Of a DNA stretch of 64,000 nt, positions 33,510 through 47,094 are shown in pieces. Source of the stretch: Polytrichum commune. Taxonomy: Eukaryota; Streptophyta; Polytrichopsida; Polytrichales; Polytrichaceae. The position numbers were made by a program, and so were the translations under genes. The notes below the pieces were generated by a model that saw only the letters and a list, made by a program, of their open reading frames with translations, made no database searches and was not told the DNA's origin. The stretch covers positions 40,020,440 through 40,084,439 of the forward strand of contig OX485807.1 of assembly GCA_950295325.1 (NCBI GenBank), given 5' to 3'. Position 1 is the first letter of the stretch, and each line of letters starts with the position of its first letter.

Positions 33510-36500
33510 GAATAAAATTTATGAAAACTGCGATTCAGTACTGATTTCTTTAATGCCTGAGATACATTTCCTTGGGAATGAGTGCTTGATCTTGTATTGA
33601 ATATAAGTTAGCCAACACATCCTTGTCCTTCATTAATTGTCACTCAGAGAAAAAAGTGTTTGTAGCATATGTAGTGGCTCCATTTAACAGCCAAGTCAGA
33701 CGAAGGATTTAGAAAGCCGTTTGCAGGCTTGCAAGCTTGGAAGTAGAGTCCTTAGCTACTTCAGGTGAGGGGGGGAGAAGTCTCAAGAAATATGTGCCTT
33801 GTTTTGGAATGATGAGAAAATTCAAGGTTTCAGCCTGCGTAGTTTTTTCGTAGACTGTAGCACCGGAGTTGCAATTTCATCCTCTGAAATGCGAGGGCTT
33901 CCAGCAACGTTGCCAAATTTAGTAATTATTCTATCTTCACTTTGAGAAAGATTTGTACAATACATTTTGATACATTCTTCTTTGGTTCTATGAAAGATAT
34001 TCAGTTTTGAACTCCTTGACTTTGTACTTCGTTGTTCTACATACTGTGTGTCCACTATATTCAGATTGTGAGTATGACCAAAGGAAGTTGGTCCTTCAAC
34101 AACTTTTGTTCTATTTGCAAAATATCAATGTGGATTGTCAAATTGACCAATCTTTCACATCCTTGAGTCAGATTTCCTATTTGTTGGCTCTATCCCATTG
34201 GCTATCCTACAGGAGAAAAGACTACGTGTCTATGTTTGAAACTTCATGAAATTTCATAATCTGCATGGTGAAGGGTATGTTTCATTGTTTGTTGCAGGTT
34301 AGGTAACAAACAATGAATCATTATATAAGGTTTGTGGCCATAATGTGGTCACTCTCCTTAACCATTAGAGGTCCGAGAGGCCCATTCTGTATTTGAAGGT
34401 GTCATGTGCAGAGGTTTAAGATTGTTTCTTGACATTTTCAGTCACAAGTGTCAGAAGAGATCTCATGCAATGTTATTACCCGCTTATCTTATGTTTTATT
34501 ACACTAGGAAAGTTATCTATGTAAAATGAATTCAGAGGAAGATTTAAGCTCTATAACTGACCTAGACTTAAGTCTATCACATAAATCTAGCATTTGTTGT
34601 CACTTGTGAGTTTGATTTCTCTTCCTCTTCTTTATAAGATGTGCTATATATATCAATTCAATATGCTAGAATAACTAAAAATATGCATTAATACTTGTTG
34701 GGGGTTTCGACATATGTCATAATTATGAATTGTCACATACCCCATGGCAGCAGGGGGGTCTTTCTATGTTGTTTGATGGTTTTTGTTTAATTGTTCTCAA
34801 TTGGGGAGTGATTTGAGGTGTTGTAAGCGCTTTTATTTAATTTAAAAAATTTAAGGCGGGTACACCAGTGCTTGGTTGTTGTGTAACTTTCTTTTGTTTA
34901 GAGCCAGGTAGGTCAGTTATTTCATGGTTATTTGATGTATGTGTTTCATGAGTTTTTTTTACCTTGTCAGAGGGTATTTTAAGGTTTTTGAGTGCCTATA
35001 GTGAGTGTTTATGGATCAGTCCACATACTCCTGCCATGATAGTGATGAGGGGTTGACATTCCAACCTATGGTTTTTTAGTGTATGGATGAGGGGGTTGTG
35101 TTTGTTGGATTTATCTCTTATGGCAGCAATGGGGAATCTACCGTGGCAATAGGTGAAATCTATGAATCATATAACATTTGGTGGAGTTGGGGTTATGAAT
35201 GTGTGGTTTCCTATTGGGACCCCAGGACATAGAAGAAGTCGGGGTTCAGCCAAACCATGCCTGAGCATGTGGTGGAGGGACATGTGCATTGCAGTAGCCA
35301 ATTTGGGAATGTGATATCTTGAGGTTTGTATGAGTATTTGGTCAAGTGATGTTGAGATAGAGGACGGTGATTTGACAAGACAAAACAGCATGAGGATATG
35401 CAATACGTAGTTATCCATGGCTGGAAACATCCATTCAAATATCGAGTCTCGCCCATCTCAATGATCAACCTTGCAACTTATCGACAGTCATAGTAAATGC
35501 CAACTGCTTAGGAAATTGGTGCCTTTGTGAATTGAGAAGGCAATCTAGAAGATGGAGTCAAAAAGATATGTGGATTAAAAATCTATGATTGCATGCCTAG
35601 GTCGTGGCTCAAGTTAGTGCCAAATTTTGCAGCACGATGGTTGAGCATCCAAATCTCAGCTCCAACTTTGCTGACAGTAAACCCGACTCTTACGATGTTC
35701 AAATATGATAATGAATCACTATGATGAAGCAACAGTCTCCCACAGCCATAGCCGACGTCACTAAACAATTCGTAAACAAGAAGGAAACAACTTCAGCCAC
35801 GCAATGAAATCGATAGGATGGACGCATGTGTATGCTGTTAACTTTGTTATACCTTGATTATGGGAAGCATGAGGTATGTGGCTGTTATTTGGTTTGTTTT
35901 TCATGTTCTCAAACTTCTACAGACTAGATTCACAAAACAAAAGTTGTGTTCCATTAGCAACTCTATGATGAAAATTCTGCAAAAACCAGATTGAAAATCA
36001 GACCTCCCCATAATTATGGTTATTGAATGCACATGTTTGTTGATTTCTTAACTTATTGTTAACATATTTGGGATACATAGGCCTTCCCAAATATGTTCAC
36101 TATTAAGTGTGGAGTAGTTAATAATTCTTGAAGAGATGGTGCAATCTGTTTTGAACATGTGTCTTTGTAATGTTTGCTCTTCAATCCTCCTGAACCACAT
36201 GACAATCAAAGATTGGGGTCTGATTAAGAAAACGAGCCACTTAGCACAAATCTCATTTTTCTGAAAAGAATTGTCTCTTGGAGTAAAAGGTGGGAGGTTG
36301 ATTCCAATGGCATCCAAGAACAAATTTCAAAGTCTTACACTAAGAGAGGATAAAGAAATAGAGAGATGGGATTCTTGACTAGTATGTAGGTGAATAAACA
36401 TTGGTTATAGAAAAACCGTATTCCTACACATTTTCTATAAACCCAATAACACCTCCATGGAAAAGTTCTACTCTTGAAACATTATAAACTATACACTATT

Positions 36501-37338
36501 TGGGAATAGCAACAATCATGAGTGAATTCTCAAGAGTTGCAAGCTCTTGAGAATATTTGCAAGCAAAACATCTCATATTTCTTGATGAATGCACATTAAC
36601 ATAAGACACATTTTAACTTACTACTCCACAGTTTCTAAATAAGCTTCTTGGATGGATCCATATTCCATTGTAAACAAAGTACCTCCACGACCAATATCTC
36701 AAATGCCCATTGATTGGCAAATCTACCTAGGTACTGCCAATTCCCTTCAAATCACCATCAAAGCGTTGTAGCTTTCAAGAAATGCTTGAATAGTTGCATA
36801 TAAGTCGGTTGGTGAAAATTACTATATCCAATTCTCTCTAAAATAGGACCACAATTTTATGACCCCCATATTAGTTCATGAAAACTTACCAAAGAGGACT
36901 GACACCAGTGGCCTCAAAATATACCTATCTTTTCAATATACAGAATAAGTGAACTCTCAAGTTGCTCATGACATAACTGCCTACCCTACCCCTCACAGTG
37001 AAAAAAATTTTGAACCCAGCAGATCTCCAGCAGATATCTACTTGGGTCCTGCATACCTACAAAGTAGCAAAACCAAAATGGAACCATTTGAAGAGCACAG
37101 CACCTTGCGGGCAAGAGAAGAGGTATGTTTTGACAGCATAGCTCAACCTGCATGTCATACTCTATTGACAGAAATAGGGGGCTTTCAATAATTAATGGAT
37201 ATCGCATCCCTCAATAATCTCAGTGAGCATCTGAGAGACGGATGGGCCTGGCTGTTTGGGTCTCATTTACAGCTTAACCTAGAGATTGATTGAGAGGCTT
37301 GCCATTTTCTTAGTAGGATCCTGGGTAAATGAAGAGGG
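33510..37338. other. Intergenic stretch between CGLD27 and UPL7 (convergent 3' ends)
   Basis: AATAAA at 33512-33517, just after the CGLD27 stop, is a possible poly(A) signal. Besides the family B repeat no gene, RNA or transposon protein was recognised; the ORFs near 35167-35468 match no family I know. Confidence 0.4.
34340..34745 (+). repeat. Dispersed repeat family B, copy 3
   Basis: Intergenic copy downstream of CGLD27 with CGAGAGGCCCATTCTG, AGGTTTAAGATTG, TTAAGCTCTATAACTGACCT, TTCTCTTCCTC and ACTTGTTGGGGGTTTCG. Confidence 0.7.
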
Positions 37339-40300
37339 TCATGAGAGCTCAAAGCCTGTATTGGACTTGATGGCATACCGCAACTTCTCCCTCAATGTGC
37401 TTGCTCTCTTGTATGTGGGAAGCTGTAAACCCACACCACAATTTTGTTTAAATGCTAGCATGAAAATTTGAATTTTGTGTGTGTGTATATATATATATAT
37501 ATATACATACATAAAAGAAACTGCTAGGCAGATGTAATCAGAAATATTAAGATGACCAATTTACCTTCAGAGTGTTGTAGCATGTGGATGCAGATGGTAA
37601 TCGGTCCACATCTTGTCCACCGATCACAGCCCACATTGAAGCATCACACACCACCTGGATTCAATATCGCAACAAGAGCAAAGCATGCTTTAGATTGATA
37701 TGGAAAGATTTTGGTTTTTTACCACAAAATATTATCTTTTGCGAGCAGAGCACCCTACATCTGATGCCAGCCAATCCAGCTGAGTTGCTCTTGAATCACG
37801 GAAATAGAAGAATTCCTCAACCCTAGAGGCTCAAGCATTTCTCAGATTAACAACCATATGTCACTTGCTATACAAGGAAGGATACAAGGTAAGAAAGTGA
37901 AAACTTTGTCAGGCTGTTGATATTGATCTAAAGATCACATCATACAGTTGGAGTCTTAAAAGAAGAGAGGCATGGAAACTCAGAAAGATCTCAATGGTAT
38001 TTACCTTGTGTATAGTGAAGGCAGGTTGTAGATGCCTGAAACCAAGAAGTGGGGCTCTTGAACAACTTGTTACAAACTTCAACAGGCCACACCTTTCCTT
38101 TGCCTCCAGTCCTCTGACCACCTACGTACCAAATAACAGTCCAGAACCACCACAATGATCAGGTTTCTATGGGTGTCCCAATTGAGAAACTATTGTTCAC
38201 AATCTGTCCATTGCTGTAATTTATCCATCCTGAAGAAAATGATATGGATAACACATACCTCCCAAAACATTTTGATGGTCCGGCTGCTGTCAGTGTACCC
38301 ACCAGTATATCGAGTATGTGCTCGCAAATCATTGACATCAAAGTCATGATCGCCACCTGATAGCAACTATGCTAGCCCCCAACCATACAGCCCAAGATAA
38401 TCAGCTACGAGAGCTTGAATAACAGTAAAGCACCATTTACGAAAGATTATAGGACCCTCACAGGGTCACCTACTTGGTGTACAACCCTCTAAATGTTGCT
38501 CTTATCTCCAGGAAAAGGAGAGGACTAAAAGGAAAAATTAGAAAAAAGTGTAGGTGGGAAGCAATATTCTTACCTGATTAAACTCCTTTGCATTAAAGAG
38601 GCCTAGCCATGCAGGGGCAATAATGTCTGACATCCCCTTAGCAAACGCATTAATTAAGGGCTTCATCTGTAATCAAAAAAGACTAGTCAAAATTATGTCC
38701 CAAGTGATATATTTGTTCAAATTCAGACACCCATTTGCAGTCGTGCACGAGAAAGAAAACCCATGAATATGCCTGCATATCCAATCTTGACTGGCTTGAA
38801 ATTGAATGACCTGAATCGATAGGCTAGGCCTTACCTGCCGATTTAGTTTGTAGTCAGCCATAGCATGCACATACTGTAGCTTGTTTTCATTAGTCACAGG
38901 GATGTCTGCACCTCCAGGTCTCAGCTCTACTGTAGTGTGCTTTCCAAAGAGCTCCTCTGTGACTGTGAAATCCAAGGCGAGATCCCTTGCATCACCCTCA
39001 TAGTGCTGAAAACACATAACCACAAAACCAGATTATATGAGATACAGAAACCTGTACGTCCTTACCAATGAACTGGTAAATAGGTGGACGTATGGTATCA
39101 ATACACAATATCAATACCTAATGGTGTCAAAGATCCCAGTCAGATATATGTACTTGGTGGGTATCACAAGATGAGAGAATTATTATATACCCAAGTGATT
39201 ATTTAGGTCAATAACATCCTAACACCATATTGATCATACAGTGTTTTTCACCTAGGTATATAGGTTTTTGGATGGTATCTAGATTCGAATGGTAGCAAAA
39301 CAAAAACTATCCTCAAATACCCATACCATACCAGCATCAAAACAATGTGAAGTCCTCATTATATGTATGCAAGTGGTATCAAACCCGTTGACTCCTTGTG
39401 AACTAGAATTTTTTGACTACTAGGATGGAACAATTGACCTGACTTAAAGTGTTCACAAACCACAAGAGCTTTAAAGTCCTCAAGAGAAAGTATATTGAGC
39501 CCAGAAAATAGTAATGAATCACCACAAATAACATCACTGTCACTTTCATCGCTGAAGAAGACATACAGATACATACAAAATGTAGTTATGGTTCTTAACA
39601 ACAGTCGCATGAGGCAATTTAGAAAAAGGATTTTTCACCTGATGCAAACTTCATCACTGACATAAGCTACAATTGCAGCCAAGCCCAAAAATAAAATACA
39701 AAGTAAGCCATAACCACATACCTTGAGGTAAACAAGATTACGATGCAATTCTGCATCCAAACTAGAAAGCTCATCCAGGAAACTGTACCGTCCTAAAAGC
39801 TTTGAGACAAACAGCGGTGAGAATGAATACTCCAAAAGTATCCCCTCATACAACGCTTTCCCAACAACACGTCCTAGAAACTCGAGCATTTGCAACCCGT
39901 GCCCAAGGCTTCCAGCAGCAGCATGAGGGAACAACAAGCCCTCTTCTGTCGCCGTTTGAACAAAGAGACCATACCTGTATGGAAGAAGGTACATTCCTGA
40001 TTACAGAAATCTTCATGACTAAATTTCTATGCTGTACAGTGTGAACATAGTATTCAATCTACTGAACAATAAGGGTCAAAACGCCAGGGCCAGGGATGAA
40101 AGAGCTCTCACCCAGGATCAAAAGCTGCTGTGGCCAGGTCAGTGAGGAATTCTTTGAACAGGCCACCATAATCAAGACCTGCCTCTGCAAGTCCAAGCTC
40201 ATTGACAAATGAAACATTTATACAACACTTAAGCTTAGACCCCAATCCATTCAGCTGTGCAAATCCATCCTCCACTATATGGTCACGACGCACAGCAATT

Positions 40301-43300
40301 TCAATAGTCCCAGGCCCTGGGCCAACAGCCTCCCCTCCCATCCTCTTCAGCAGCTTGTCTCCTCGCACAAATTCACGAAATATCTGTACCCTGTGACAAG
40401 TTCCATGACCATCTTTATTATAACCACAAATTCCAGTGACTTGAAAACTAACCAAGAAATTAGGATCTTCATACAACTGTCTAGGATTTGATGGTCAGAA
40501 TCTAAGAATCTATTACCCTACAAAAAGATGTCATGCCATACACAGACTACAAACTCCACAGAGTTCATTGCATGTTGAGCTTATGATGCATAAAAGAGAT
40601 TTTTGTCACAGAAGCATGCCTTTCTTCAAATGGAAGCACATGGGGTATGGTTGTGAGAATGGCTCCTAATGCAGGTGCCTGTGATGAGTCTCCTGTTTTC
40701 TCCAGGGCAACTGCTACTTCATGAGCACGAGCAGCTGCAGCTGTGGGAGGATGCGTAGCAGCTGCTGGGGCAAGCCAAAGGCCTGGGGGACAAAAACTCC
40801 GCCGACAGTCCCTTTCGTAAAGGGATCTCAAACACCTGATTGCCACATCCATAAGAAGAGAGTTTCTTCGCTTGGAAGAGGACAAAAAACCATAGTATAC
40901 CATTGTGTTGAGCATGGCTGAGATAACTCTCTGTTGGTCCAGTGTAAAAGGTTCCTGGACAGATACATTAGCCAAAACATCATGTAAAGAACATCCCAGC
41001 AACAATTCCACTTGATCAATCTTCACATCCCTCCAATGTGATTGTATCTAGCACAACTGCACTTGCTGGAGAAAATTTGTACTTGCTCTTGCAAAACATT
41101 TGACATCACATCTTGCATAGATCCACAAACGTGAACAAGACTCTGCTTTGTAGAAGTTTTTAACCTAGTTGTCAAAATAACCATGTGAGCTGATAGAAAT
41201 TGGATTGGAGGAAGCACAGGGACATCACATGAATTTACTAAGTACCCTAATTAATGTTACAATCAATCTTTCTCCATACATACAGTTATGACCTTCCAAA
41301 TGATTCCTGGGAAAGGAAGAGAGGCAAAAATGGCACTTTCTAGAGTTGTTGTTGCATTTTTCACCACCTTCTCACGTAAGTTTCTTCTCATAGAGACTTC
41401 TGACATTCTATCTAGGAGAAGCTCACTCACGTAGTGTTCAAGGATTCAAGCAAGTGGAAACAAGGCCAGGACCACCAAAAAGTACCTGCAGTTCATAGAA
41501 TTCTTCGTCGTCCAAGACAACCAGAAGATGGGAGTAAGCTGCACAGAAGAGCAAGAGCACAGGTAATATGTCCTCTGGCACACCTTCAGGACCCTTTTTG
41601 ATTGCATCCATTTCTGAAATAGGAGATCCAGAATCATCATCCGCCTCCATATCTCTGAAAGCAGACAATGTTTCTGTCAGATTAGAGGTGACATTCACTT
41701 TCCAGTATGACTAAAACAAAAACAATTCATTCAAGGTGAACCTTCAAAAATCCAAATGCTGTTAAAGATATAACCAAAGCCTCACTCTCATTCACAATCT
41801 TATTCCTGAAAGAACTTCACATCACATAATTGGATGCATTAGTACAACCAGAAGAGTACATCAGAACAGTGAGAAGATTCTAAAATGACCTATTCATTCT
41901 GCTAGTGTTACCTTATAGATTCTAATATGTCAAGAGGTCTGCTTGGTTCGCCACCCCTTCGTCGTCCAGGCCTTCTTCTTGGTTCAGCATCAACTGACCT
42001 TCTTGCAGGTTCTGCATCAGAGTGACTGCTGCTTCTACTGGCTCCAGTAGCCCATTGTATGTCTACCGACCTGCTTGCTTCTGTACGCCCATGTGTAGAC
42101 CTTCTTCCGTGACCGAAACTCTGTCTCTCAAAGGGCCTTTCTGTTCCCAAACCCCTCTCTGAGGATCTTCTCATCTCAGCATTCCCAGCACCATTATCAG
42201 AAACCCTTACTTCATCAATTGTCAACCTTGGAGGAGTGGCTCCTGGTCGATCAACAGACATCCTAGGGGCAATGGACCTCGGTCTGTCAACTGACATTCT
42301 TGAAGATACAACACTAAGTGGTTCTGGTGTCCTTCGTGATGAACCCCCTCCCAATGTATCAACAGACATTCTTCCTGGCAAAATCTCTGGCCTTTGAGGA
42401 AAGGTGCTTGGAAAGGGACTACTGCGCCCTAAATTAGAACTATTATTTAGAGCAAAACATGACCTAGACCTACTTCTCCAGCCAAAAGCAGCAGCCAGAC
42501 GACTACCCGTACTCCTTGACGGCATTGCTTCCTTTTCAGCTATTAACATCTCACTTTCCAACCGTTCCTTAGTAGGAGCCTCTGTTTCAACCTTGAGGTT
42601 GATAAGGTGATCTAGGCCTGGGGAGGTTTGAAGCCAGTCCCAAAGTTGAGGCAATAGCATAGGTGTAAAAGCCAGTAAGTTGAGTACAGGCAAAGCTCCT
42701 CCAAAAGGATTCAGTACTGCAAAAGCTGGCAACAAGTTAGAGTACAGTTTAGCTACATCTGAGAGCCCAAAAATCTTCTCTTGAACACCGTTAGCTGAGC
42801 GCTGTCCAGCTAAGAATATAATTGGAGCAGAATCATTCAGTGCTGCTTCGTTAACAAGCTGCAGTAGATGCCACTGCTGATGAAGGGGCCTCAGGCTTTC
42901 CACAAGCAACTGGAAAATCACCGTCTCTTGTGCTTTTGCAGATTCATTCCTGGAAGAGAGTTCCAAGCACATCGCAGAAAATGTAAGTCAGGCTGCAGTA
43001 GGGCATACCAACTCCAATGAATTAAACCTCAAAGAACATCAGTTGACCATAATTGCCATCCTTAGTACATAAAGAACTGATCAGACTACAAAAGCCCAAC
43101 CCCCCATTGACTAAGTAACACATGCCCCAAACCTACAGAAAATGTGAAACTTGTGGAAGCTGGAAAAAAATAGCTTAAAGTGTAAGTAACCAAGTGCTCT
43201 TCAATATCTACATCAGATAATCTAAAATCAGGAAAAGTAGGGGTTTTTCAATTCAGGTTCTTACAGTGGAAAAATAGGTAAAGCACCAGTAATTAAGCAT

Positions 43301-45570
43301 TAACATAAGGTGAAGAGATTAGCGACCATTTTTCTGAATGGTCATTATACGTTCATGTTAGCATCTCTTTGTACTAACTCGTCACCTAACATGGACCACC
43401 TAGTAGACTTAAAGATCGATCACATGATTTAGTGTAGGCAAGCCTGATATTTCTTTGGCCATCCTTTACTTAAAAGTCCATCACCTTCACTTGAATCTTT
43501 ACTTATTAGAAATGAAGGTTCCATGATTTCAGCATATTCCTCTAACAATTTTAAAGTTTTATCTGACTAATTTTCTGTGAAGCTCTCATGTGCAGAGTGG
43601 AAATATTTACCCAACACCAACAGACTTGGTACCATCAACTGCTTCATCATCTTCATCCTCATTGCCATTTCTCTCAGCTTTCCGACGTTTTCGCGTGGTC
43701 TCAATCCAAGGGTTGAGATCTTCAAGTAAGCAGTAAAGGGCTTGTACATATTCTTGAGAAACCAACCCTTTCACAAAGTGGCCATTAGTGGTTGCAGAAT
43801 CAGAAGCCAGATAAACAAGATTGGCCAAAGCCCAAGCTGAAAGGGGAACACCTGCTAGTTGAGCATCAACTTTTCCTTGTTGTGATGGTAAAGAAGGAAG
43901 TGGAGAAGTGGATGTTGCCATTCGAAGCAGGTTTCTGATGGGGACCTGAAGTGGACATAAAACTTCACAGCTGTCATGGCTGTCATGGTTTACTGCTCCT
44001 TCATTGCAAAAGGACATTGGACTGGGTGGGGAATACATTGCAGCCCATTAACAAGCACACCAAATCATCTGTATTATCATACACCCAGCACTAATACCTG
44101 AACATAATACTACCAGCAATTTCAAGATATTCTACGGGTAGTATAGACTGACAACACCTTATTTTGTAAGACAAGGGCACACTCACCCCAAAAGACCGCA
44201 GGCAAGGAGACAAAGCTGTGACGTGTTGCAGAGCAGGTAAGAGAGGGCGTGGAAGACGTTGAGGGAGGAAAGGGATTGTGAGAATGTGAGCAGAAAACTG
44301 TGCAGCTGCTCTCTCTGCTGCATACTTGAAATCCTTTACATATTTCAGGGTCTCTTCAGTCTGTGCTTGATCTTCTGCACACCTAGCTGACAGCACAAGA
44401 AGGGGTCTCAAAGTGACTGTTATAATGCTTGCTGTTATTATAAACTTGTCTTTCTTTCCTCGTGGCCTTGTTTGATCGTCCTTAATCCCAGGAACAGGAA
44501 AATTTGCTAATATGAATGACCTTACAGCCAAAAATAGACCCCCATTCCCATTTGCCAGCCACTCAAGCAAACCCAGCACCACAAGATCAGCCTTTCGTTT
44601 CCTAAGATCTTGCCCTGGCTCATTAAAGCACTTCCATGTGCTGCTGTCCGTCAGAGCAACCATAACCCGCATTGCAAGCCCAGGCAAATTAGCACCTTCT
44701 GATGTTGCCAAATTTCTGCCTGACCTTGCCTGTTCTGCTTCACGCCATCCATGACCATCTTTTTCAAGGGCTGCACAAGCAAGCCTTAAAATTTGCCGTG
44801 CTTGATGAACCCATTTGGACATCTTATCCGGAAATCCAAGAGACAAATCACAGTAGTTGTATCGTGGTTCTGAAACATGACATTCATCCAGTAATCTGAA
44901 TCAGTTTATCAGACCTTATACCCCTTGACACTTGCTTTCAGAAGCTTGTGACTGGTCTATTAACAGAAGATGAACATGGACAGGATCTACCGCAGGAAGG
45001 TTGTCAAGGTTGGTGAGACATTACAAACAAACAAAAGGTGGATATAGAATGAGCTGAACCCACCTGGATGATGAATGCTTTGTAGAAGTAAACGAAAACA
45101 AGTGGCAAGTCGGCCACCATCTTCAAAGCCCTCTTGAGATTGATGCAAACTAAAACAGCTTGAATGCCTTAAGATCATGAGAAGGGGACGCAACATTTGA
45201 TTGGAGATAGCATCTGCACTAACTGGAGATTCATTTCCACCAGGTCTCAAAAGAAATTGTTCATCCCAATCTTTGCGAGCTTGATTGGCAGCCTGCCTTG
45301 CAACATTGCGGCCTCTCCATACTCTCTATAGTTCCAGAGAGCCAACTTCAGTGTTCAGGATGACTCTTGAGAGGAGGTACCTTCAACATGGACGAGCAAC
45401 AAATCAAACCAAAAGCTAAGTTTAAGAAAGCCCACCTGGATAAGTAAAGCTGAGGACGCAGCTTGTTTGGCAAGAGAGCGAATTGCTCTCTCATGTGCCA
45501 CTCTGCCCAACAACTCATCACGACTTTGCTCCTTCACACTGGCGCCTCTAAGAGACACCTGATTCACCAT
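37339..45570 (-). CDS. UPL7: UPL7-type HECT E3 ubiquitin-protein ligase, complete, 15 exons
   Basis: Transfers ubiquitin from E2 to substrates through a thioester on the HECT cysteine. Exons, 5' to 3' on the minus strand: 45570-45436, 45325-45064, 44869-44187, 43945-43611, 42949-41912, 41654-41486, 40954-40620, 40390-40112, 39974-39722, 39005-38835, 38666-38574, 38366-38259, 38121-38005, 37654-37565, 37422-37339. They sum to 4152 nt, 1383 aa (Arabidopsis UPL7 about 1140), and all phases agree. The N-terminus [20 protein letters not shown] and the following IQ motif ([12 protein letters not shown], 44-55) are UPL7 hallmarks and unlike UPL6. The HECT domain fills about residues 1010-1383; the catalytic Cys is Cys1307 in [12 protein letters not shown], and the tail ends GFELS. 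Intron 7 appears to begin with GC (donor at 40619). Exon 5 carries a Ser/Arg-rich insertion of about 150 residues. In-frame ATGs at 45609 and 45630 are alternative starts; I prefer 45570 because it lies closest to the conserved VSLRGAS. Confidence 0.95.
37477..37513. repeat. GT/TA microsatellite in UPL7 intron 14
   Basis: A (TG)n stretch passing into (TA)n and then ACATACATA. Confidence 0.85.
40391..40619 (-). other. Probable GC-AG intron (UPL7 intron 7)
   Basis: On the minus strand exon 7 ends ...TTT GAA GAA AG at 40620 and is followed by GCATGC; the acceptor is TTGTCACAG ending at 40391. The frame then continues into VQIFREFV, as in the family (PFEERVxMFREF). The nearest GT donor downstream (TCT|GTGACA) gives the wrong phase. 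Confidence 0.65.
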
Positions 45571-47094
45571 TGACAAGGAAAAGTTGGCAATAGAACCAAT
45601 CAATCCCATCTCACAATACTCACAACACAAACAGAGAGGATAATACTACAATTGAATCCGCGTGTAGCTTTGACTCTATTCTCTGAAAGGCGGCGAAATA
45701 GATTCTTGATATGTAATCAGAGATGTTTAATATCCTAGATGGTAACCATTAATCAGCAATAGATCTTTCAAAGAACAAACTTTTCAAGAGAAGGTGACAC
45801 CGGGGGCCGAAGGAATTCGAGGACGGCTAAGTCAAAGGCAGCTGTACAAACAGAAGAGCACTACAGTTGTCATGAAAATCAAGAAAAAGAGTCAGCTCCT
45901 CACTGCGTTCAAATCTCTCCTCAATACATCGTTCAAGAATCTAAAACCAAGGATCTGTACAATCCAAAAAAGATGCCCTTCTCATGAAGGAGATGTTTTA
46001 TGACACGATCCTGCAGGAACAACCCTACGAAAATTGCAAATATTTTCCTGCTCCTACAGGACAGATTTCCAATTGAGCGTCTACGCACTGGAGTTCCAAA
46101 ATCTCACATTAATGACCTGATTTAGTGGAGCTTCGAACAAGCTCTGCTTTGTAATATCCGCGAAACAGATTAAAAGAGCAAGTACTCCATACATGTGTCA
46201 AGTGGCAGATTGAGATAAAATAGCGATTCGAAACAACGTCGTGAGGAAACCCTAAATATTATCGCAACAAAGTAGTAGAAGTTCACAAGCCACATGTTTC
46301 ACATTCAAAGAGAGACACTCTTAGTCTGATAGAACATCAGATGATTGACAAATCGATTAATAAATAATGAGGGCTTCACAAGTTTGGATTAGAGTCCAAA
46401 TTTTACCTGGCGACCCCTAGGTATGTTCTGCATTGTTCTCTGGATCACGTCTCTATTCTCCTGCTCTTCATCACCGCAGAGGAACTCAAATCCAACGAGC
46501 TCAACAGAATCGCGGCATTTAACCGCTTCGGTCACGGTACCAGTCGATGGGCGTCGCTCCGGAAAGGCCAGAGCTCACAGCACGGAAGAAAATTAAGGCG
46601 GGAAGGCTACAAAAGTCGAAGGAACGCCAGAAACTAGCAGTAAAGTTAGACATGAATATATTCCTTTTCCTGGACCACCTGTTTGTTTGTTTTTCGCTCG
46701 AAATACAACTTTCGCGGCACAATTCTCCAAATAGAAGCATGAAATAGGTGGCCTACTTGAACTCGCAGCAGCCAATTCAGCTCCGCACGAAAGAGGTTCT
46801 TACATTTTCCGTCAATCACACATCATTGCCTGCAGAAGTCCAGGAGGTCACGATGAAGACAATTTTACAGGCCTAAAGGTTACAGTCTGCTTCAGCCCAT
46901 CCGAAAGCAGTAGCGAACAATTCCAACGACTTCCAGCCATGTTTCACCGCCTAGGCCTCATTCAAATGATCGAGCCTGGCCTACCGATCGGCAGCTGATT
47001 CAACAGTAGTACGGGGCAGCAGAAATAAACCTAAGCCAGCGCAACACGAGTATTAGAGCACTGGGACGGGAGAGGGGAAGGAGACCAAAGTGGG
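45571..47094 (-). other. UPL7 5' region (leader or leader intron)
   Basis: No coding exon was recognised upstream of the UPL7 start. AAACCCTAA, a telo-box, lies at 46247-46255. CpG content rises from about 46400 leftward-to-right, marking the promoter side. Confidence 0.35.

Noticed and set aside
44881-45063. A 13-nt micro-exon between UPL7 exons 2 and 3
   Set aside because: It would need a 26-nt intron. The acceptor at 44870 joins the frames directly and gives a family-like sequence.
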